Assembly (NCBI GenBank): GCA_963556195.1
Contig: CAUVYP010000262.1
Location: 1,492,201-1,556,200, forward strand
DNA: 64,000 bases
DNA from: Sepiola atlantica
Lineage: Eukaryota > Mollusca > Cephalopoda > Sepiida > Sepiolidae
Direction of reading: 5' to 3'
Made by a program: the position numbers and the translations under genes. This document shows, piece by piece, positions 9,301 through 17,787 of the stretch; position 1 is the stretch's first letter; every line of letters begins with the position of its first letter. The notes under the pieces were generated by a model. The model was not told the DNA's origin and made no database searches. It saw only the letters and a program-made list of their open reading frames with translations.

Positions 9301-11117
9301 TGTTCATGTTCCCTACACTCCCCCCTGATCTCATGATCACAGAGATGGCAGGGAGGCCTAGATCGCCTTCGCCGGTTGCTTCTTCGGAGGGGGACAACGC
9401 AAGCCTCATCTTCGCTTGTGCTCTCGTCCGCGGTCTGAGGGTCGAGAAACATCGCGTCCGCTGGGATACTGCTGATATCCGAGTCACTGTCCGATGGGGC
9501 TGCTGCAAGCCAGAGCGATGCCTCACTGCTCTCTGACTCCGACTCGCTCTTGTCGTTCAGTGATGATTGCGTTGCTAACCGTAGGTCCCTAATGTGACGG
9601 GGCATACCGTCGACTCGCACCGCCTGTGGGCTGATTACCTCGGTGACGCGTCCAACTCCGTATTTCGTCGTACACTTGCCTCGCGGGTTCTTAATCCAGA
9701 CGACATCCCCTTTTTTCAGTTTCTCTTTGGTTACTTCCAGTTCGGGCAGCGGGTTAGTCTCTATGCCTTTCACCCTGACGTGATACCTGTGCAAGGTGTC
9801 AGCCGGCGCTGTAGAGGGTGAAACATTATCCTTTGGGGTTACGTTATACAGGTAGACTGCCTCAAATACCGTGCAGCCCGTCCTGGCCGCAATGGTTTTG
9901 ACGGTTCTGTGATTCCGCTCGATGACCCCATTTCCACTCGGTACGTGGGCGCATCGAAACCTCAGGTGTACTCCCCAGCCATCAGCAAACTTTCTGAACT
10001 GCTCACTAGTGAATGCAGCGCCATTGTCGGTTAATATCTCCGTTGGGGGGCCACGTTCAAGAAAAATATTGTTTAACTGACGGATGATGCTGGCTGCATC
10101 CTGCCGGCGCAGCATGCGCCATATCGCAAACCTGGATGGACCGCAATCAATGAGAGTCAAGAAATCCTCACCGTTGTGGTGAGTAATATCCATCGCCAGC
10201 CGGTTCCAATGGCTTTCCACTACCAGCTTTCCTTTCTCCCAGCGAACGGGTGCTGGATCAATGGATTGGCATGCTATACAATCTTTGACCACTTTCCTGA
10301 CGTCTGCCTTTTGTACTCCTGGTTCAACCAACTTAGCGAAATATAGGGTCCGCTTGACCCCAGGGTGCCCGGTTTGTTGGTGGACTTCTTTGATGGTATT
10401 AGATCGAACGGGGCTCATGGAAGCGGCGCAGGCGGGCTGCATGGGTTCAATAGTCTTTCTTATGGCATCAAGCCATCTTTGAGGTACTCTCGTCAAACAA
10501 TCTGCTTTGTTCAGGCTGGATTTGACCAGGGACACCTCTATTGACAGCGCATATTCGTTCACCAGCTTCATGATCGTGTCGAGCCGCCGTCGGATGAGCA
10601 TCTCGCTCGTGGCTTTGGTTCGTATTCTGGCCCTCCCGGTGAGAGTATCTGAAATCCACTTATGGACGCAAGCAGAATCCGTGAATAGTCGCAGGGTGGT
10701 CGTCTTCCAAAGGATTGCCAAGTTTATCCCCTTGATAACCGCATCAAGTTCTGCCAGGTTTATGTGCTGGGAGTCCTTTTCTGGGCGTAACCAGCAAGCG
10801 TCTTCCACCACCATTCCATCATGGACCACCGATACACCAATGGCGAGAGAGCTTGCATCAACCCACACACTAAGGTTCTGGCTGTCGACGCACCATCTGC
10901 CTCGCGTTGGGTCTTCCTTGTGCACCCTGGTGAGGACTTCTTTGAGCATTGTATTGAGAGGGACGTCATGAGTTTCGTCATCCCATCCAGTGGTGACGTC
11001 GGAGGCTCTTCGCTTAATAAATGCCACCGCAACACGAAGCCAGCCGCCGACAGGAAGGTGTCCAACTAACTTTCCGCACAAGGAAAATACGTTTCGTCGT
11101 GTAACAATACAAGGCAT
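9201..11117 (-). CDS. Gypsy pol, part 2: RNase H and integrase
   Basis: This 638-codon frame continues the same frame as the upstream pol part, after an in-frame stop. RNase H comes first, with acidic residues visible in 'VWVDASS', 'NLAELDAV' and 'LFTDSACV'. The integrase zinc motif is 'HQQTGH' with 'CIACQ'. Its catalytic D, D and E lie in 'AMDITHH', 'LTDNGAAF' and 'NGVIERNH'. A serine/glutamate/aspartate-rich acidic tail follows, then a basic stretch 'RRSNRRRRSRP' and two CxxC pairs. The methionine at 11117 is probably not a real start; the natural product is part of a longer polyprotein. All catalytic residues I can check are present. Confidence 0.85.
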   Translation of the reverse strand: MPCIVTRRNVFSLCGKLVGHLPVGGWLRVAVAFIKRRASDVTTGWDDETHDVPLNTMLKEVLTRVHKEDPTRGRWCVDSQNLSVWVDASSLAIGVSVVHDGMVVEDACWLRPEKDSQHINLAELDAVIKGINLAILWKTTTLRLFTDSACVHKWISDTLTGRARIRTKATSEMLIRRRLDTIMKLVNEYALSIEVSLVKSSLNKADCLTRVPQRWLDAIRKTIEPMQPACAASMSPVRSNTIKEVHQQTGHPGVKRTLYFAKLVEPGVQKADVRKVVKDCIACQSIDPAPVRWEKGKLVVESHWNRLAMDITHHNGEDFLTLIDCGPSRFAIWRMLRRQDAASIIRQLNNIFLERGPPTEILTDNGAAFTSEQFRKFADGWGVHLRFRCAHVPSGNGVIERNHRTVKTIAARTGCTVFEAVYLYNVTPKDNVSPSTAPADTLHRYHVRVKGIETNPLPELEVTKEKLKKGDVVWIKNPRGKCTTKYGVGRVTEVISPQAVRVDGMPRHIRDLRLATQSSLNDKSESESESSEASLWLAAAPSDSDSDISSIPADAMFLDPQTADESTSEDEACVVPLRRSNRRRRSRPPCHLCDHEIRGECREHEHEEGLLAKRPRVCLSCALRVKERKKERNPTWRP

Positions 11118-11141
11118 GTCCGGGGTTTCATTTCCTCGTTT

Positions 11142-12350
11142 TTAATACAGAACGTCATCTTCCTCCCAGACCTGCAAACCAAGTACCCGTGCGCCATCTC
11201 GTAGCCTTTCCGGTTCCTTGCTGAGAAGGCCAAAGTTGTAGAGATGCTCCCTCACGCGCGCCGCAGATACAATTTCCTCGTCCACGTACACGTCATCAAT
11301 ATATGCAGACGTTGCCCGCTGAATGCGCTCATCTTTAGTCAGAATGGTGTCAACAATCATTTGCATAATTGATGGCGCGACATTAACGCCAAATCCCATG
11401 CGGGTTAGGCAATACCTTTTCCCCTTGATGAGCACCGTTTGATAGGGCCATAGTGATTTGTGTACACGCACTTGAAGGTATGCTTTGTGAAGATCCAGTA
11501 CAGATACATTAGATCCCACTTGCCGCCATTCCCTCAACTTTTCAGTGCATACGTCCGCGCGAGCTGTAAAAGGGTTTACGTGCTCATTCAATTCTCGATA
11601 GTCGAGCACCGGCCTCACCTTCTGCTTATTCTGTTGGATAACCGCCATTAACGGGATCAGGCACTTTGGAGGACCCAATTCCTTCTCTGAATACGGAACT
11701 AGCCATCCATTACTAATCCAAGTTTGTAGTTCCTTGTCGTATTCTGCACGAGCTCCTGGGGGAATTTTGTATTCTGGCACCTTATTGCATAATTTCTCGG
11801 GTGGCTGCTCCTCCGACCACTTCCAGGAGGCTGTCCAGGATTTTGTGCGCTGGTCGAATTCCGCACAAAAATCAGGCTGTTCCAGCTTCATAGCTGCACT
11901 CAGAGCAAGGCCCGCTTTTGCAAAATGTGCCCTACCCTCACCATCAATGCGTACACCTCCCAATTCCTTGATGACGTCCATTCCCAGGAGTAGGTCGTAA
12001 CCGAGCAGGTCACCGTTTATAACCAAGGCTCGTGCGGTTACTGTAGGCCCATCGCCGACACCTGCGCGAATGATGCTAACGCCACAAGAGGCAATCGAGC
12101 CACCGCCAACCGTCAATACCGGGATCCTTTCCTTATCCCATGCGTCACAGCATGCTTTGCGCACGAGGGTCTGCGTGCACCCGGTGTCTACGAGCGCGAA
12201 GCGCTCACGCCCGTTTACGCGCACGCTCACTGTGGGTAGCGCCTTATTTGGCGACGATCTGGGGAGAAGACTGGCGCTATAGCTTACTCCCCTTGCCCGT
12301 TTCCCGGACAACCTCTTGCCACGTGACCCAGCTTGTTGCACCGGTAACAA
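11142..12350 (-). CDS. Gypsy pol, part 1: protease and reverse transcriptase
   Basis: The frame begins with an aspartic protease ('FALVDTGCTQTLV', catalytic DTG), followed by reverse transcriptase with 'PVLDYRELNEHV', 'VLDLHKAYLQV', 'LTRMGFGVN' and the active-site 'YIDDVYVDE'. It overlaps gag by 67 bases in the -1 frame, so expression by -1 frameshifting is likely, as in many gypsy elements. It stops with TAA at 11142-11144 in the connection region, and the next part of pol follows in the same frame after eight codons. That stop is either a damaging mutation or a readthrough site; a decayed copy is the simpler reading. Confidence 0.85.
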   Translation of the reverse strand: MLPVQQAGSRGKRLSGKRARGVSYSASLLPRSSPNKALPTVSVRVNGRERFALVDTGCTQTLVRKACCDAWDKERIPVLTVGGGSIASCGVSIIRAGVGDGPTVTARALVINGDLLGYDLLLGMDVIKELGGVRIDGEGRAHFAKAGLALSAAMKLEQPDFCAEFDQRTKSWTASWKWSEEQPPEKLCNKVPEYKIPPGARAEYDKELQTWISNGWLVPYSEKELGPPKCLIPLMAVIQQNKQKVRPVLDYRELNEHVNPFTARADVCTEKLREWRQVGSNVSVLDLHKAYLQVRVHKSLWPYQTVLIKGKRYCLTRMGFGVNVAPSIMQMIVDTILTKDERIQRATSAYIDDVYVDEEIVSAARVREHLYNFGLLSKEPERLRDGARVLGLQVWEEDDVLY

Positions 12351-12988
12351 CGCACGCGTTTTAACGTTCCTCGATCGGGCGCGTCCTTTGCACCGCTTCG
12401 GCTACGGCAGTCTTTTGAAAAATGATTCGGCCCGCCACATTTGTAGCATCTCACGTCTTCTGTTGGTGGTGAAGACGCTTCCGCAGCTGCCGAAACCGGC
12501 TCTGTGTCCTCTTTCAAAATGTTTCGGGCTCTGGCCAACAACTCGTCAAGCCCAATCTCACTGAGTCTGGACGATGCTCGCAGCAGTCTGCTGGCGCCGT
12601 CTGGGAGTCCAGTCAGAAAAGCGCATCCCAGTATTCGCTCGCTTGTTCCACCAAACGGCGCGGCTAGCCTCCTCAAATCGGCCAGGTAGACGTCCACAGT
12701 CTCATCTAGCCCAAGCCGCCGTTCGGTGAACTGCCTCCAGGCGACGAAAGGGTCCACAGCAAAGGCTGCGTATAGCACCTGCCTAATTTCCTCCAGGCCT
12801 GGTTCGTCTCCGAGCTGCTGATACACCGAATATGCTCCTTTGGTCAGCCTCAGCGGGATGACCAGTGCAGGATCCTTTATATTGCAAAGTCTGCAGACGC
12901 GCTCGGCTTTCTCCCACCACTCGACTACAGAGGGTCCGGAGGGGGGGCCGTCGAACTCGGGTATCAACCTCAAGTCGAACTTGTCCAT
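12284..12988 (-). CDS. Gypsy gag with two CCHC zinc knuckles
   Basis: The start is the methionine of 'MDKFDLRLIPEF', 14 bases inside the 5' LTR boundary. The frame is open further upstream, into the LTR, but initiation there would not leave a usual leader. The capsid-like region contains 'VVEWWEKAERVC' and 'YLADLRRLAAPFGG'. Near the C-terminus are two nucleic-acid-binding knuckles, 'CYKCGGPNHFSKDC' and 'CYRCNKLGHVARGC'. Length is about 234 codons, short but reasonable for gag of a compact element. Gag forms the particle in which reverse transcription takes place. Confidence 0.85.
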   Translation of the reverse strand: MDKFDLRLIPEFDGPPSGPSVVEWWEKAERVCRLCNIKDPALVIPLRLTKGAYSVYQQLGDEPGLEEIRQVLYAAFAVDPFVAWRQFTERRLGLDETVDVYLADLRRLAAPFGGTSERILGCAFLTGLPDGASRLLRASSRLSEIGLDELLARARNILKEDTEPVSAAAEASSPPTEDVRCYKCGGPNHFSKDCRSRSGAKDAPDRGTLKRVRCYRCNKLGHVARGCPGNGQGE

Positions 12989-13001
12989 CGCCGAGATAGC
13001 T

Positions 13002-13297
13002 TGAAATAATAACGAAGGTCGCAAGTCACTGTTAACCTCCAAAGCAGCTCTTACTGCTCGACACGTGCACTCGCTTCGCACACTCCGTTTCTCTGAGACG
13101 GTACGAGACTCGCTTTTTATAATATCCAGTCACACCTAATTTCCATACGTGCAGCGAGACTTTGCGAGATTTTGCGTGAACTGTATGTAATAAACATTCA
13201 GGGACGCCATGTTGGATTTCTTTCCTTCTTTCTTTCTTTCACTCGCAGCGCACAGGACAAGCAAACCCGAGGACGTTTCGCAAGTAAGCCCTCTTCA
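13002..13297 (-). repeat. 5' LTR of the gypsy element
   Basis: 296 bp, 295 identical to 9005-9300. It contains a TATA-like 'ttataatat' around 13118-13127 that could serve a promoter. Its downstream edge on the minus strand is followed almost at once by the gag start, leaving little space for a primer-binding site; I could not assign a primer tRNA. Confidence 0.9.
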
Positions 13298-13327
13298 TGT
13301 TCGTTTTTGCTATCCAATATTCTATGC

Positions 13328-16300
13328 CTAAGGCACGTCTAAATACCACTCAATGCCAGCTACAGTCACTCTACAAACACGCGCCACTCTCTCCCATCTA
13401 TCACCAAAATCTGCCGACGAGAGTTTCGCCCTATCAGCCCTAATGCGAATCTTCAGCAAATACTTAAAAATTCGAATAAGGCTGACAGGAGCGAAGGTCT
13501 CACCGTCGTAGACAACTTTCAAGCGTGTAGACCATATAGCTCGTCTCGCAATCGCTAGCAAGCTTAAAAAGACAAAACGTCTCCGCCTATCTGTTGTCGG
13601 AGCCAAGTTGCTACAGACATTAATTGGTTCTAGGTCGAAAGACGTTACGTTCAGAATGCGAACCATGAGACCCCCAAGAAACTTGATCAGCGGCACAACG
13701 ATGCGACAATAAAAGAATGCGTGACTCAAAGTCTCGTCTTCGTCACCGCATCGGACGCAAGTAGGCGAGTTAGTAAAGCCAGCTGCGTGAAGTCTCTTGC
13801 CGACCCAGAGGGCATTTCTTATCATCAGCCAGGCCAAAGAAGCTTCGTCATTATCGAAACATCTCAACCCAGGCGCCCATGGCCAGATTGAGCGCAGCTC
13901 CCCCTTCGTCAAACCGAGCCCCTCAATCTTATCATCTTGAACAGATCCCCGCACTATAACCCGATATAATGCCTTTCGGGACAACAGCTGGGTGTCAGAG
14001 AGGCTTTCTTTCACCCGTAAAAGGAACTTCAAGGCCCGTCGACACTCGCGATAAAAGGAGCACTCGCCTCGGGGCAACCTGTGAGCCTCCCCCTCATCCA
14101 AGTGCACACTTTTCAAAGCCGGAAAGGCTTTCTTAGTGTCTTCCTTCCAGAAGCCACCGTTTCCCTCACATTGTGTACACATCCGATCCAGGTAATATAG
14201 CCGAAGCGTATGTTGACGAATCTCAACGCTAGGCATACCCAGACCGCCCTCAGAAGGATGCAGATAACAGATCTCGCGACGAACCTTATGGGACCGGCCA
14301 AGCCATAAAAACTTGAACAGAGCCCGCTGCAATTCAAGCAGTGTATCCGACGGGAGTGGAAGCACTGATAGACGATATAGGATGAGTGGATAGATGTGAG
14401 AAACACACACTTCCGCTCTCCCCTTTAACGAAAGATTTCTACGGGTCCACAGACCAGCTGCGGCCCGAATCGCTTTCAATACTTCCGACCAATTTTTCTC
14501 CAGCTGAAGATCCGGACCAAACCAGACGCCGAGTAGCTTGCACGGCCCGTCAGTCCAGCTGAAGGGTCCCTGTAGAGATACACCTCTCCAGGCACCGATG
14601 CGCAAGCCCACCGACTTGTCGCAGTTAATTTTGGCCCCTGTTACCGTTTCATACATTCTGATTTCTCTGTCGACGACACTAATCTCGGCACTGCTCGTTA
14701 CAAGCACTGTTACATCGTCGGCATAGGCGGAGTACTTTAACGTGGTGCAGGCACCTGTCAAAGCAATTCCACGTAGGACCGGATTCACTCTTAGCCTGTG
14801 AAGGAAAGGCTCCAACACAAGCACATAGAGCATCGGTGAAAGAGGACAACCCTGACGAATAGATCTGGATAACTCAAAGGGCTTAGATCTCAAACCATTC
14901 ACCTCCACCAGCGAACCGGGGTTTGCATACAAGAGGCGAATCCAAGAGCGAAACTGGGGACCAAAACCGGCCGAAGACAAAACAGCCTCCAAGTAACGAT
15001 GGTCCACCCTATCAAATGCTTTGGACTGATCTAAATTGATCAGCGCGGCTTCTGAGTCGACTTTCTCAATGATCAAGCGTAACGCGTGCAAGTTATCCTG
15101 AATAGTCCTACCCTTCACAGCACAAGTCTGTTCAGGGCTAATAAGACCAGGCAGGACAACCTGCAGACGATTTGCTAAATTCTTGGCCAAAATCTTTAAC
15201 TCTGTATTTAACATTGTTAAGGGCCGAAAATTACCTATCCCATCCCCACCATCTTTGCTCTTGCGTAAAAGCTTCACAATACCCCTGGTTAAGTACTGAG
15301 GTATAGACCCGTTCCTTAACCAAGAGTTAAATAAAACGGTCAGCAAGGGTACAAAAATGTGCGACAGCCTCAAATACACTTCGTAGGGCAAACCATCGAT
15401 CCCCGGAGACCGATCCAGGCCGACATGACCCAAGGCTTCCTGAACTTCTACCTCTGTTATACAACCTTCGCACCTAGCCGCTTCGGTCGCCTCCAGGCGA
15501 GAAAAGTCAGCTAAATAGGGGTCGAAATGTGCTAATGACAGACCGGGCTCCCTGGTGAAAAGATCTTGAAAATGAGACCGAAACGCCTCCAAAATACCTT
15601 CGTTTGTGGTCACGGTACGTCCATCCGGCAATGTGACACGTTCGAGATGTCGGTCCGTAGCATGTCGCCGCTCCTCTGCACGCAATTCAGGTGCCATATT
15701 TGTTGCTTCCTGAGACATTCGTTTTAACCTAGCCCTAACTACTGAAGCCTGGTTCTCCTTGCTAGCCAAGGAGGCCAGCTTCGCCTTAAGTATAATTACG
15801 TTAGTGCTATCCCCCACCTCCACCGCCCGATCTAATCTAGTTTCTAGTGTCGCTTTTTCTGCCCTAGATTCTAGGTTAAGTCGTCGGCTAAAGTCGGCAG
15901 AAAAGGACCTAATTACTTTCTTAAGTTTCATCCACCGCTTATTCCCAATTATAGCACCCGTCATTTCCCGCAATATTGTTAGTATTAGCTGTTCCCGGTA
16001 ACCCTTCACATCGAACAACGACGTGTTGAGTTTCCAGTACCCAGCCATTCTAGCTTTAGGTCTAGCTAAGTTTACACGAACCCGAATAAGTCGGTGATCC
16101 GAGTAAACTATATTATGAAAACTTGGACATTCTAATACTCCTATGTTTTTGGGGTTATTGATAGGCTTCTTCCTTTCCGGGCAGTCGATTGTAAGATGCC
16201 CAATCTCGTTACAGGTCCAACAGGCGGGTCTTCTGCCAGCGACTATCACGGGTAACTTATCATCTCCAATTTCTATATAATATGGAATTTCCGTGAACGC

Positions 16301-16894
16301 TTTTTTGTCTAATAAAATGTCGTAATTCCATATGGAAAGGTACTGGTCGCAAGACACAGACATTAGTTCGCCAAACTTTGCTAAAAATGCGCCAATATGA
16401 GCCCCTTCGATGTAGAACGGGACATGAAAGACCGAAATTGTTGTACGCCGTCTTCCCAAGTGTTCCATCCTCAACATATAGTCCTGGGTGATGATCTGCT
16501 TTTTTGAAAGTGTCATGCATTCATTTTCTGTAGAAAATAAAGCCGACCAGTTATTAAATCCTCTAATCTTGATTATCTTAATTGGTCTGTGACCTACCGA
16601 TGCTAATAGTTTAGTTATTATATCCACCGATGCCCTGATTGATTTTTTTGTTCTACGGTCTACAACGAACATATTGAGGGTCTTCTTTTGGATGTCTTGC
16701 AACTTTGGTAGGTCAACGATAAGTCCTTTTTCAGTAATTTGGTTCTTAAACGATTCAATTTTAACCTTGAAATCCTCCAAGTTAATGGTCACTGTCGGGG
16801 GTTTTGCCCATCCCGACGTTCCAGGTTGGGGGGAAGGTAACGACCCCACATCCGTTGTCAAACTTTCCTTTGGCACAGGGCATTGAGCTGCCAT
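13328..16894 (-). CDS. LINE B fused ORF1-reverse transcriptase protein, intact frame
   Basis: An uninterrupted frame of about 1188 codons from the ATG in 'ggccatggc' context at 16894; a further in-frame ATG at 16951 lies in low-complexity sequence and looks less likely. Residues about 1-270 are the ORF1 N-terminal part, ending with the zinc knuckle 'CWTCNEIGHLTIDC'. Directly after 'NNPKN' the chain continues with the last strand of an endonuclease domain ('YSDHRLIRV'), then reverse transcriptase with 'FRPLTMLNTELKIL', 'NLDQSKAFDRVDH', 'IRQGCPLSP' and 'YADDVTVLV', and a C-terminal 'CVRCGDEDETLSHAFFYC' motif. The endonuclease catalytic residues are absent. It resembles Tx1-clade ORF2 proteins. 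It may act in cis on its own RNA but would need a nick made by another source. Confidence 0.85.
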   Translation of the reverse strand: MAAQCPVPKESLTTDVGSLPSPQPGTSGWAKPPTVTINLEDFKVKIESFKNQITEKGLIVDLPKLQDIQKKTLNMFVVDRRTKKSIRASVDIITKLLASVGHRPIKIIKIRGFNNWSALFSTENECMTLSKKQIITQDYMLRMEHLGRRRTTISVFHVPFYIEGAHIGAFLAKFGELMSVSCDQYLSIWNYDILLDKKAFTEIPYYIEIGDDKLPVIVAGRRPACWTCNEIGHLTIDCPERKKPINNPKNIGVLECPSFHNIVYSDHRLIRVRVNLARPKARMAGYWKLNTSLFDVKGYREQLILTILREMTGAIIGNKRWMKLKKVIRSFSADFSRRLNLESRAEKATLETRLDRAVEVGDSTNVIILKAKLASLASKENQASVVRARLKRMSQEATNMAPELRAEERRHATDRHLERVTLPDGRTVTTNEGILEAFRSHFQDLFTREPGLSLAHFDPYLADFSRLEATEAARCEGCITEVEVQEALGHVGLDRSPGIDGLPYEVYLRLSHIFVPLLTVLFNSWLRNGSIPQYLTRGIVKLLRKSKDGGDGIGNFRPLTMLNTELKILAKNLANRLQVVLPGLISPEQTCAVKGRTIQDNLHALRLIIEKVDSEAALINLDQSKAFDRVDHRYLEAVLSSAGFGPQFRSWIRLLYANPGSLVEVNGLRSKPFELSRSIRQGCPLSPMLYVLVLEPFLHRLRVNPVLRGIALTGACTTLKYSAYADDVTVLVTSSAEISVVDREIRMYETVTGAKINCDKSVGLRIGAWRGVSLQGPFSWTDGPCKLLGVWFGPDLQLEKNWSEVLKAIRAAAGLWTRRNLSLKGRAEVCVSHIYPLILYRLSVLPLPSDTLLELQRALFKFLWLGRSHKVRREICYLHPSEGGLGMPSVEIRQHTLRLYYLDRMCTQCEGNGGFWKEDTKKAFPALKSVHLDEGEAHRLPRGECSFYRECRRALKFLLRVKESLSDTQLLSRKALYRVIVRGSVQDDKIEGLGLTKGELRSIWPWAPGLRCFDNDEASLAWLMIRNALWVGKRLHAAGFTNSPTCVRCGDEDETLSHAFFYCRIVVPLIKFLGGLMVRILNVTSFDLEPINVCSNLAPTTDRRRRFVFLSLLAIARRAIWSTRLKVVYDGETFAPVSLIRIFKYLLKIRIRADRAKLSSADFGDRWERVARVCRVTVAGIEWYLDVP

Positions 16895-17116
16895 GGCCGA
16901 CGAGGAAAACGAAATCCGTAAAAAAAAAAAAAAAATTAAAAAAAACAGCACAGAAAAAAAAAGGTCGAGCGTTCAATAATAATTCGGCTCTAAAAAAGAG
17001 AGTCCGAATAACAGTAACAATAATATAACAATAATATAACAATAATCAACAGTAATAATCAACGGAGCGCAAAATAGAAATACCTGATAACAAAAAGGAC
17101 AGAAAGCCGAAATGTG

Positions 17117-17133
17117 GAACTGTAATGGTTAAT
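17117..17133. repeat. Direct repeat between LINE B and LINE C (16 of 17)
   Basis: 'gaactgtaatggttaa' followed by t instead of c. The 5' end of LINE B meets it on one side and the 3' end of LINE C on the other. It is the third copy of the same junction sequence in the array. Confidence 0.82.
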
Positions 17134-17787
17134 TATTTATTCACATAAATAAATCATATGAAATGAGGCACAAGGCCAAAAAAGGGGCGGGGAAAGGTTC
17201 GGTCCATACTAACAAAATAAGAACTAACCTAGCTAGTTTCATTTAGGACCATCATTCACCAAAATACCACATTTATACTATACATCCTTCTTCACCAATT
17301 ACCAAAAGAAATCATTCAATGAATATCCTACTTAAAACCCATATATAAAATATATGCAATGGGGGATTTGGGCACTAAAAATTTTATATACAAAAAAAAA
17401 ACAAAAAACAATGATACATATGTACAATGGGAAAAAAAATAAAATAAAAATAAAACTAACCCAAGTTAGTAAAAAGACCCCCTACTACTAATCTGTGGCA
17501 GATATGCAGGTTTACCAGTAAAAAACGAAACGAAAATTGATGCAGGCCCCAACGCTTTATTATTAACTCCTCCTTAAAAAATTTCGAAGGGCGACCTGCA
17601 TCACTGGCAAATCACGCTATCTGTCACCTAAATAGGAAAAAAAAAAAAAAAAAAAAAAAGGGGCCGTAATGAAACTCATCCATACACTAGCTAAGTTATG
17701 GACTTGGCATAACTATTACAGGGGACATATATTAACTTATAAACGGGTCTTCAACAACGTTCGTTTTTGCAATCCAATATTCTATGC

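Larger units (their letters stand above)
9005..13297 (-). mobile_element. Young Ty3/gypsy LTR retrotransposon, 4.29 kb
   Basis: Two 296-bp LTRs with tg...ca ends enclose gag and pol on the minus strand in the order gag, protease, reverse transcriptase, RNase H, integrase. That order with the integrase last is typical of Ty3/gypsy. The LTRs differ at one base, so the insertion is recent. A purine-rich tract ('aggggggag', minus strand, about 9317-9325) lies just upstream of the 3' LTR. No clean target duplication is visible; 'caac' of the LINE target seems to be missing. One in-frame stop interrupts pol. The clade within Ty3/gypsy was not determined. Confidence 0.92.
8392..17116 (-). mobile_element. 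L1/Tx1-type LINE, copy B, split by a gypsy element
   Basis: The 3' part of copy B is 8392-9004 and the rest is 13298-17116, about 4.43 kb in total, nearly the same length as copy A. Between them sits a complete gypsy element. In copies A and C the sequence across this point is continuous ('cttcaacaacgttcg'). The reading frame is uninterrupted because the gypsy insertion lies in the 3' untranslated region, about 30 bases past the stop. Copy B carries the same internal deletion as copy A and is flanked by the 17-bp repeat (16 of 17 at the 5' side). Confidence 0.9.

Noticed and set aside
14113..14406. Secondary frames inside the LINEs (97-codon and 62-codon frames on either strand, repeated in A, B and C)
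   Set aside because: They are shadows of the reverse transcriptase frame and recur only because the LINE copies are similar.
16130..16165. Spliced (processed) origin of the deletion in LINE A and B
   Set aside because: The missing segment, placed on copy C, does not begin with GT or end with AG in any alignment allowed by the one-base overlap.
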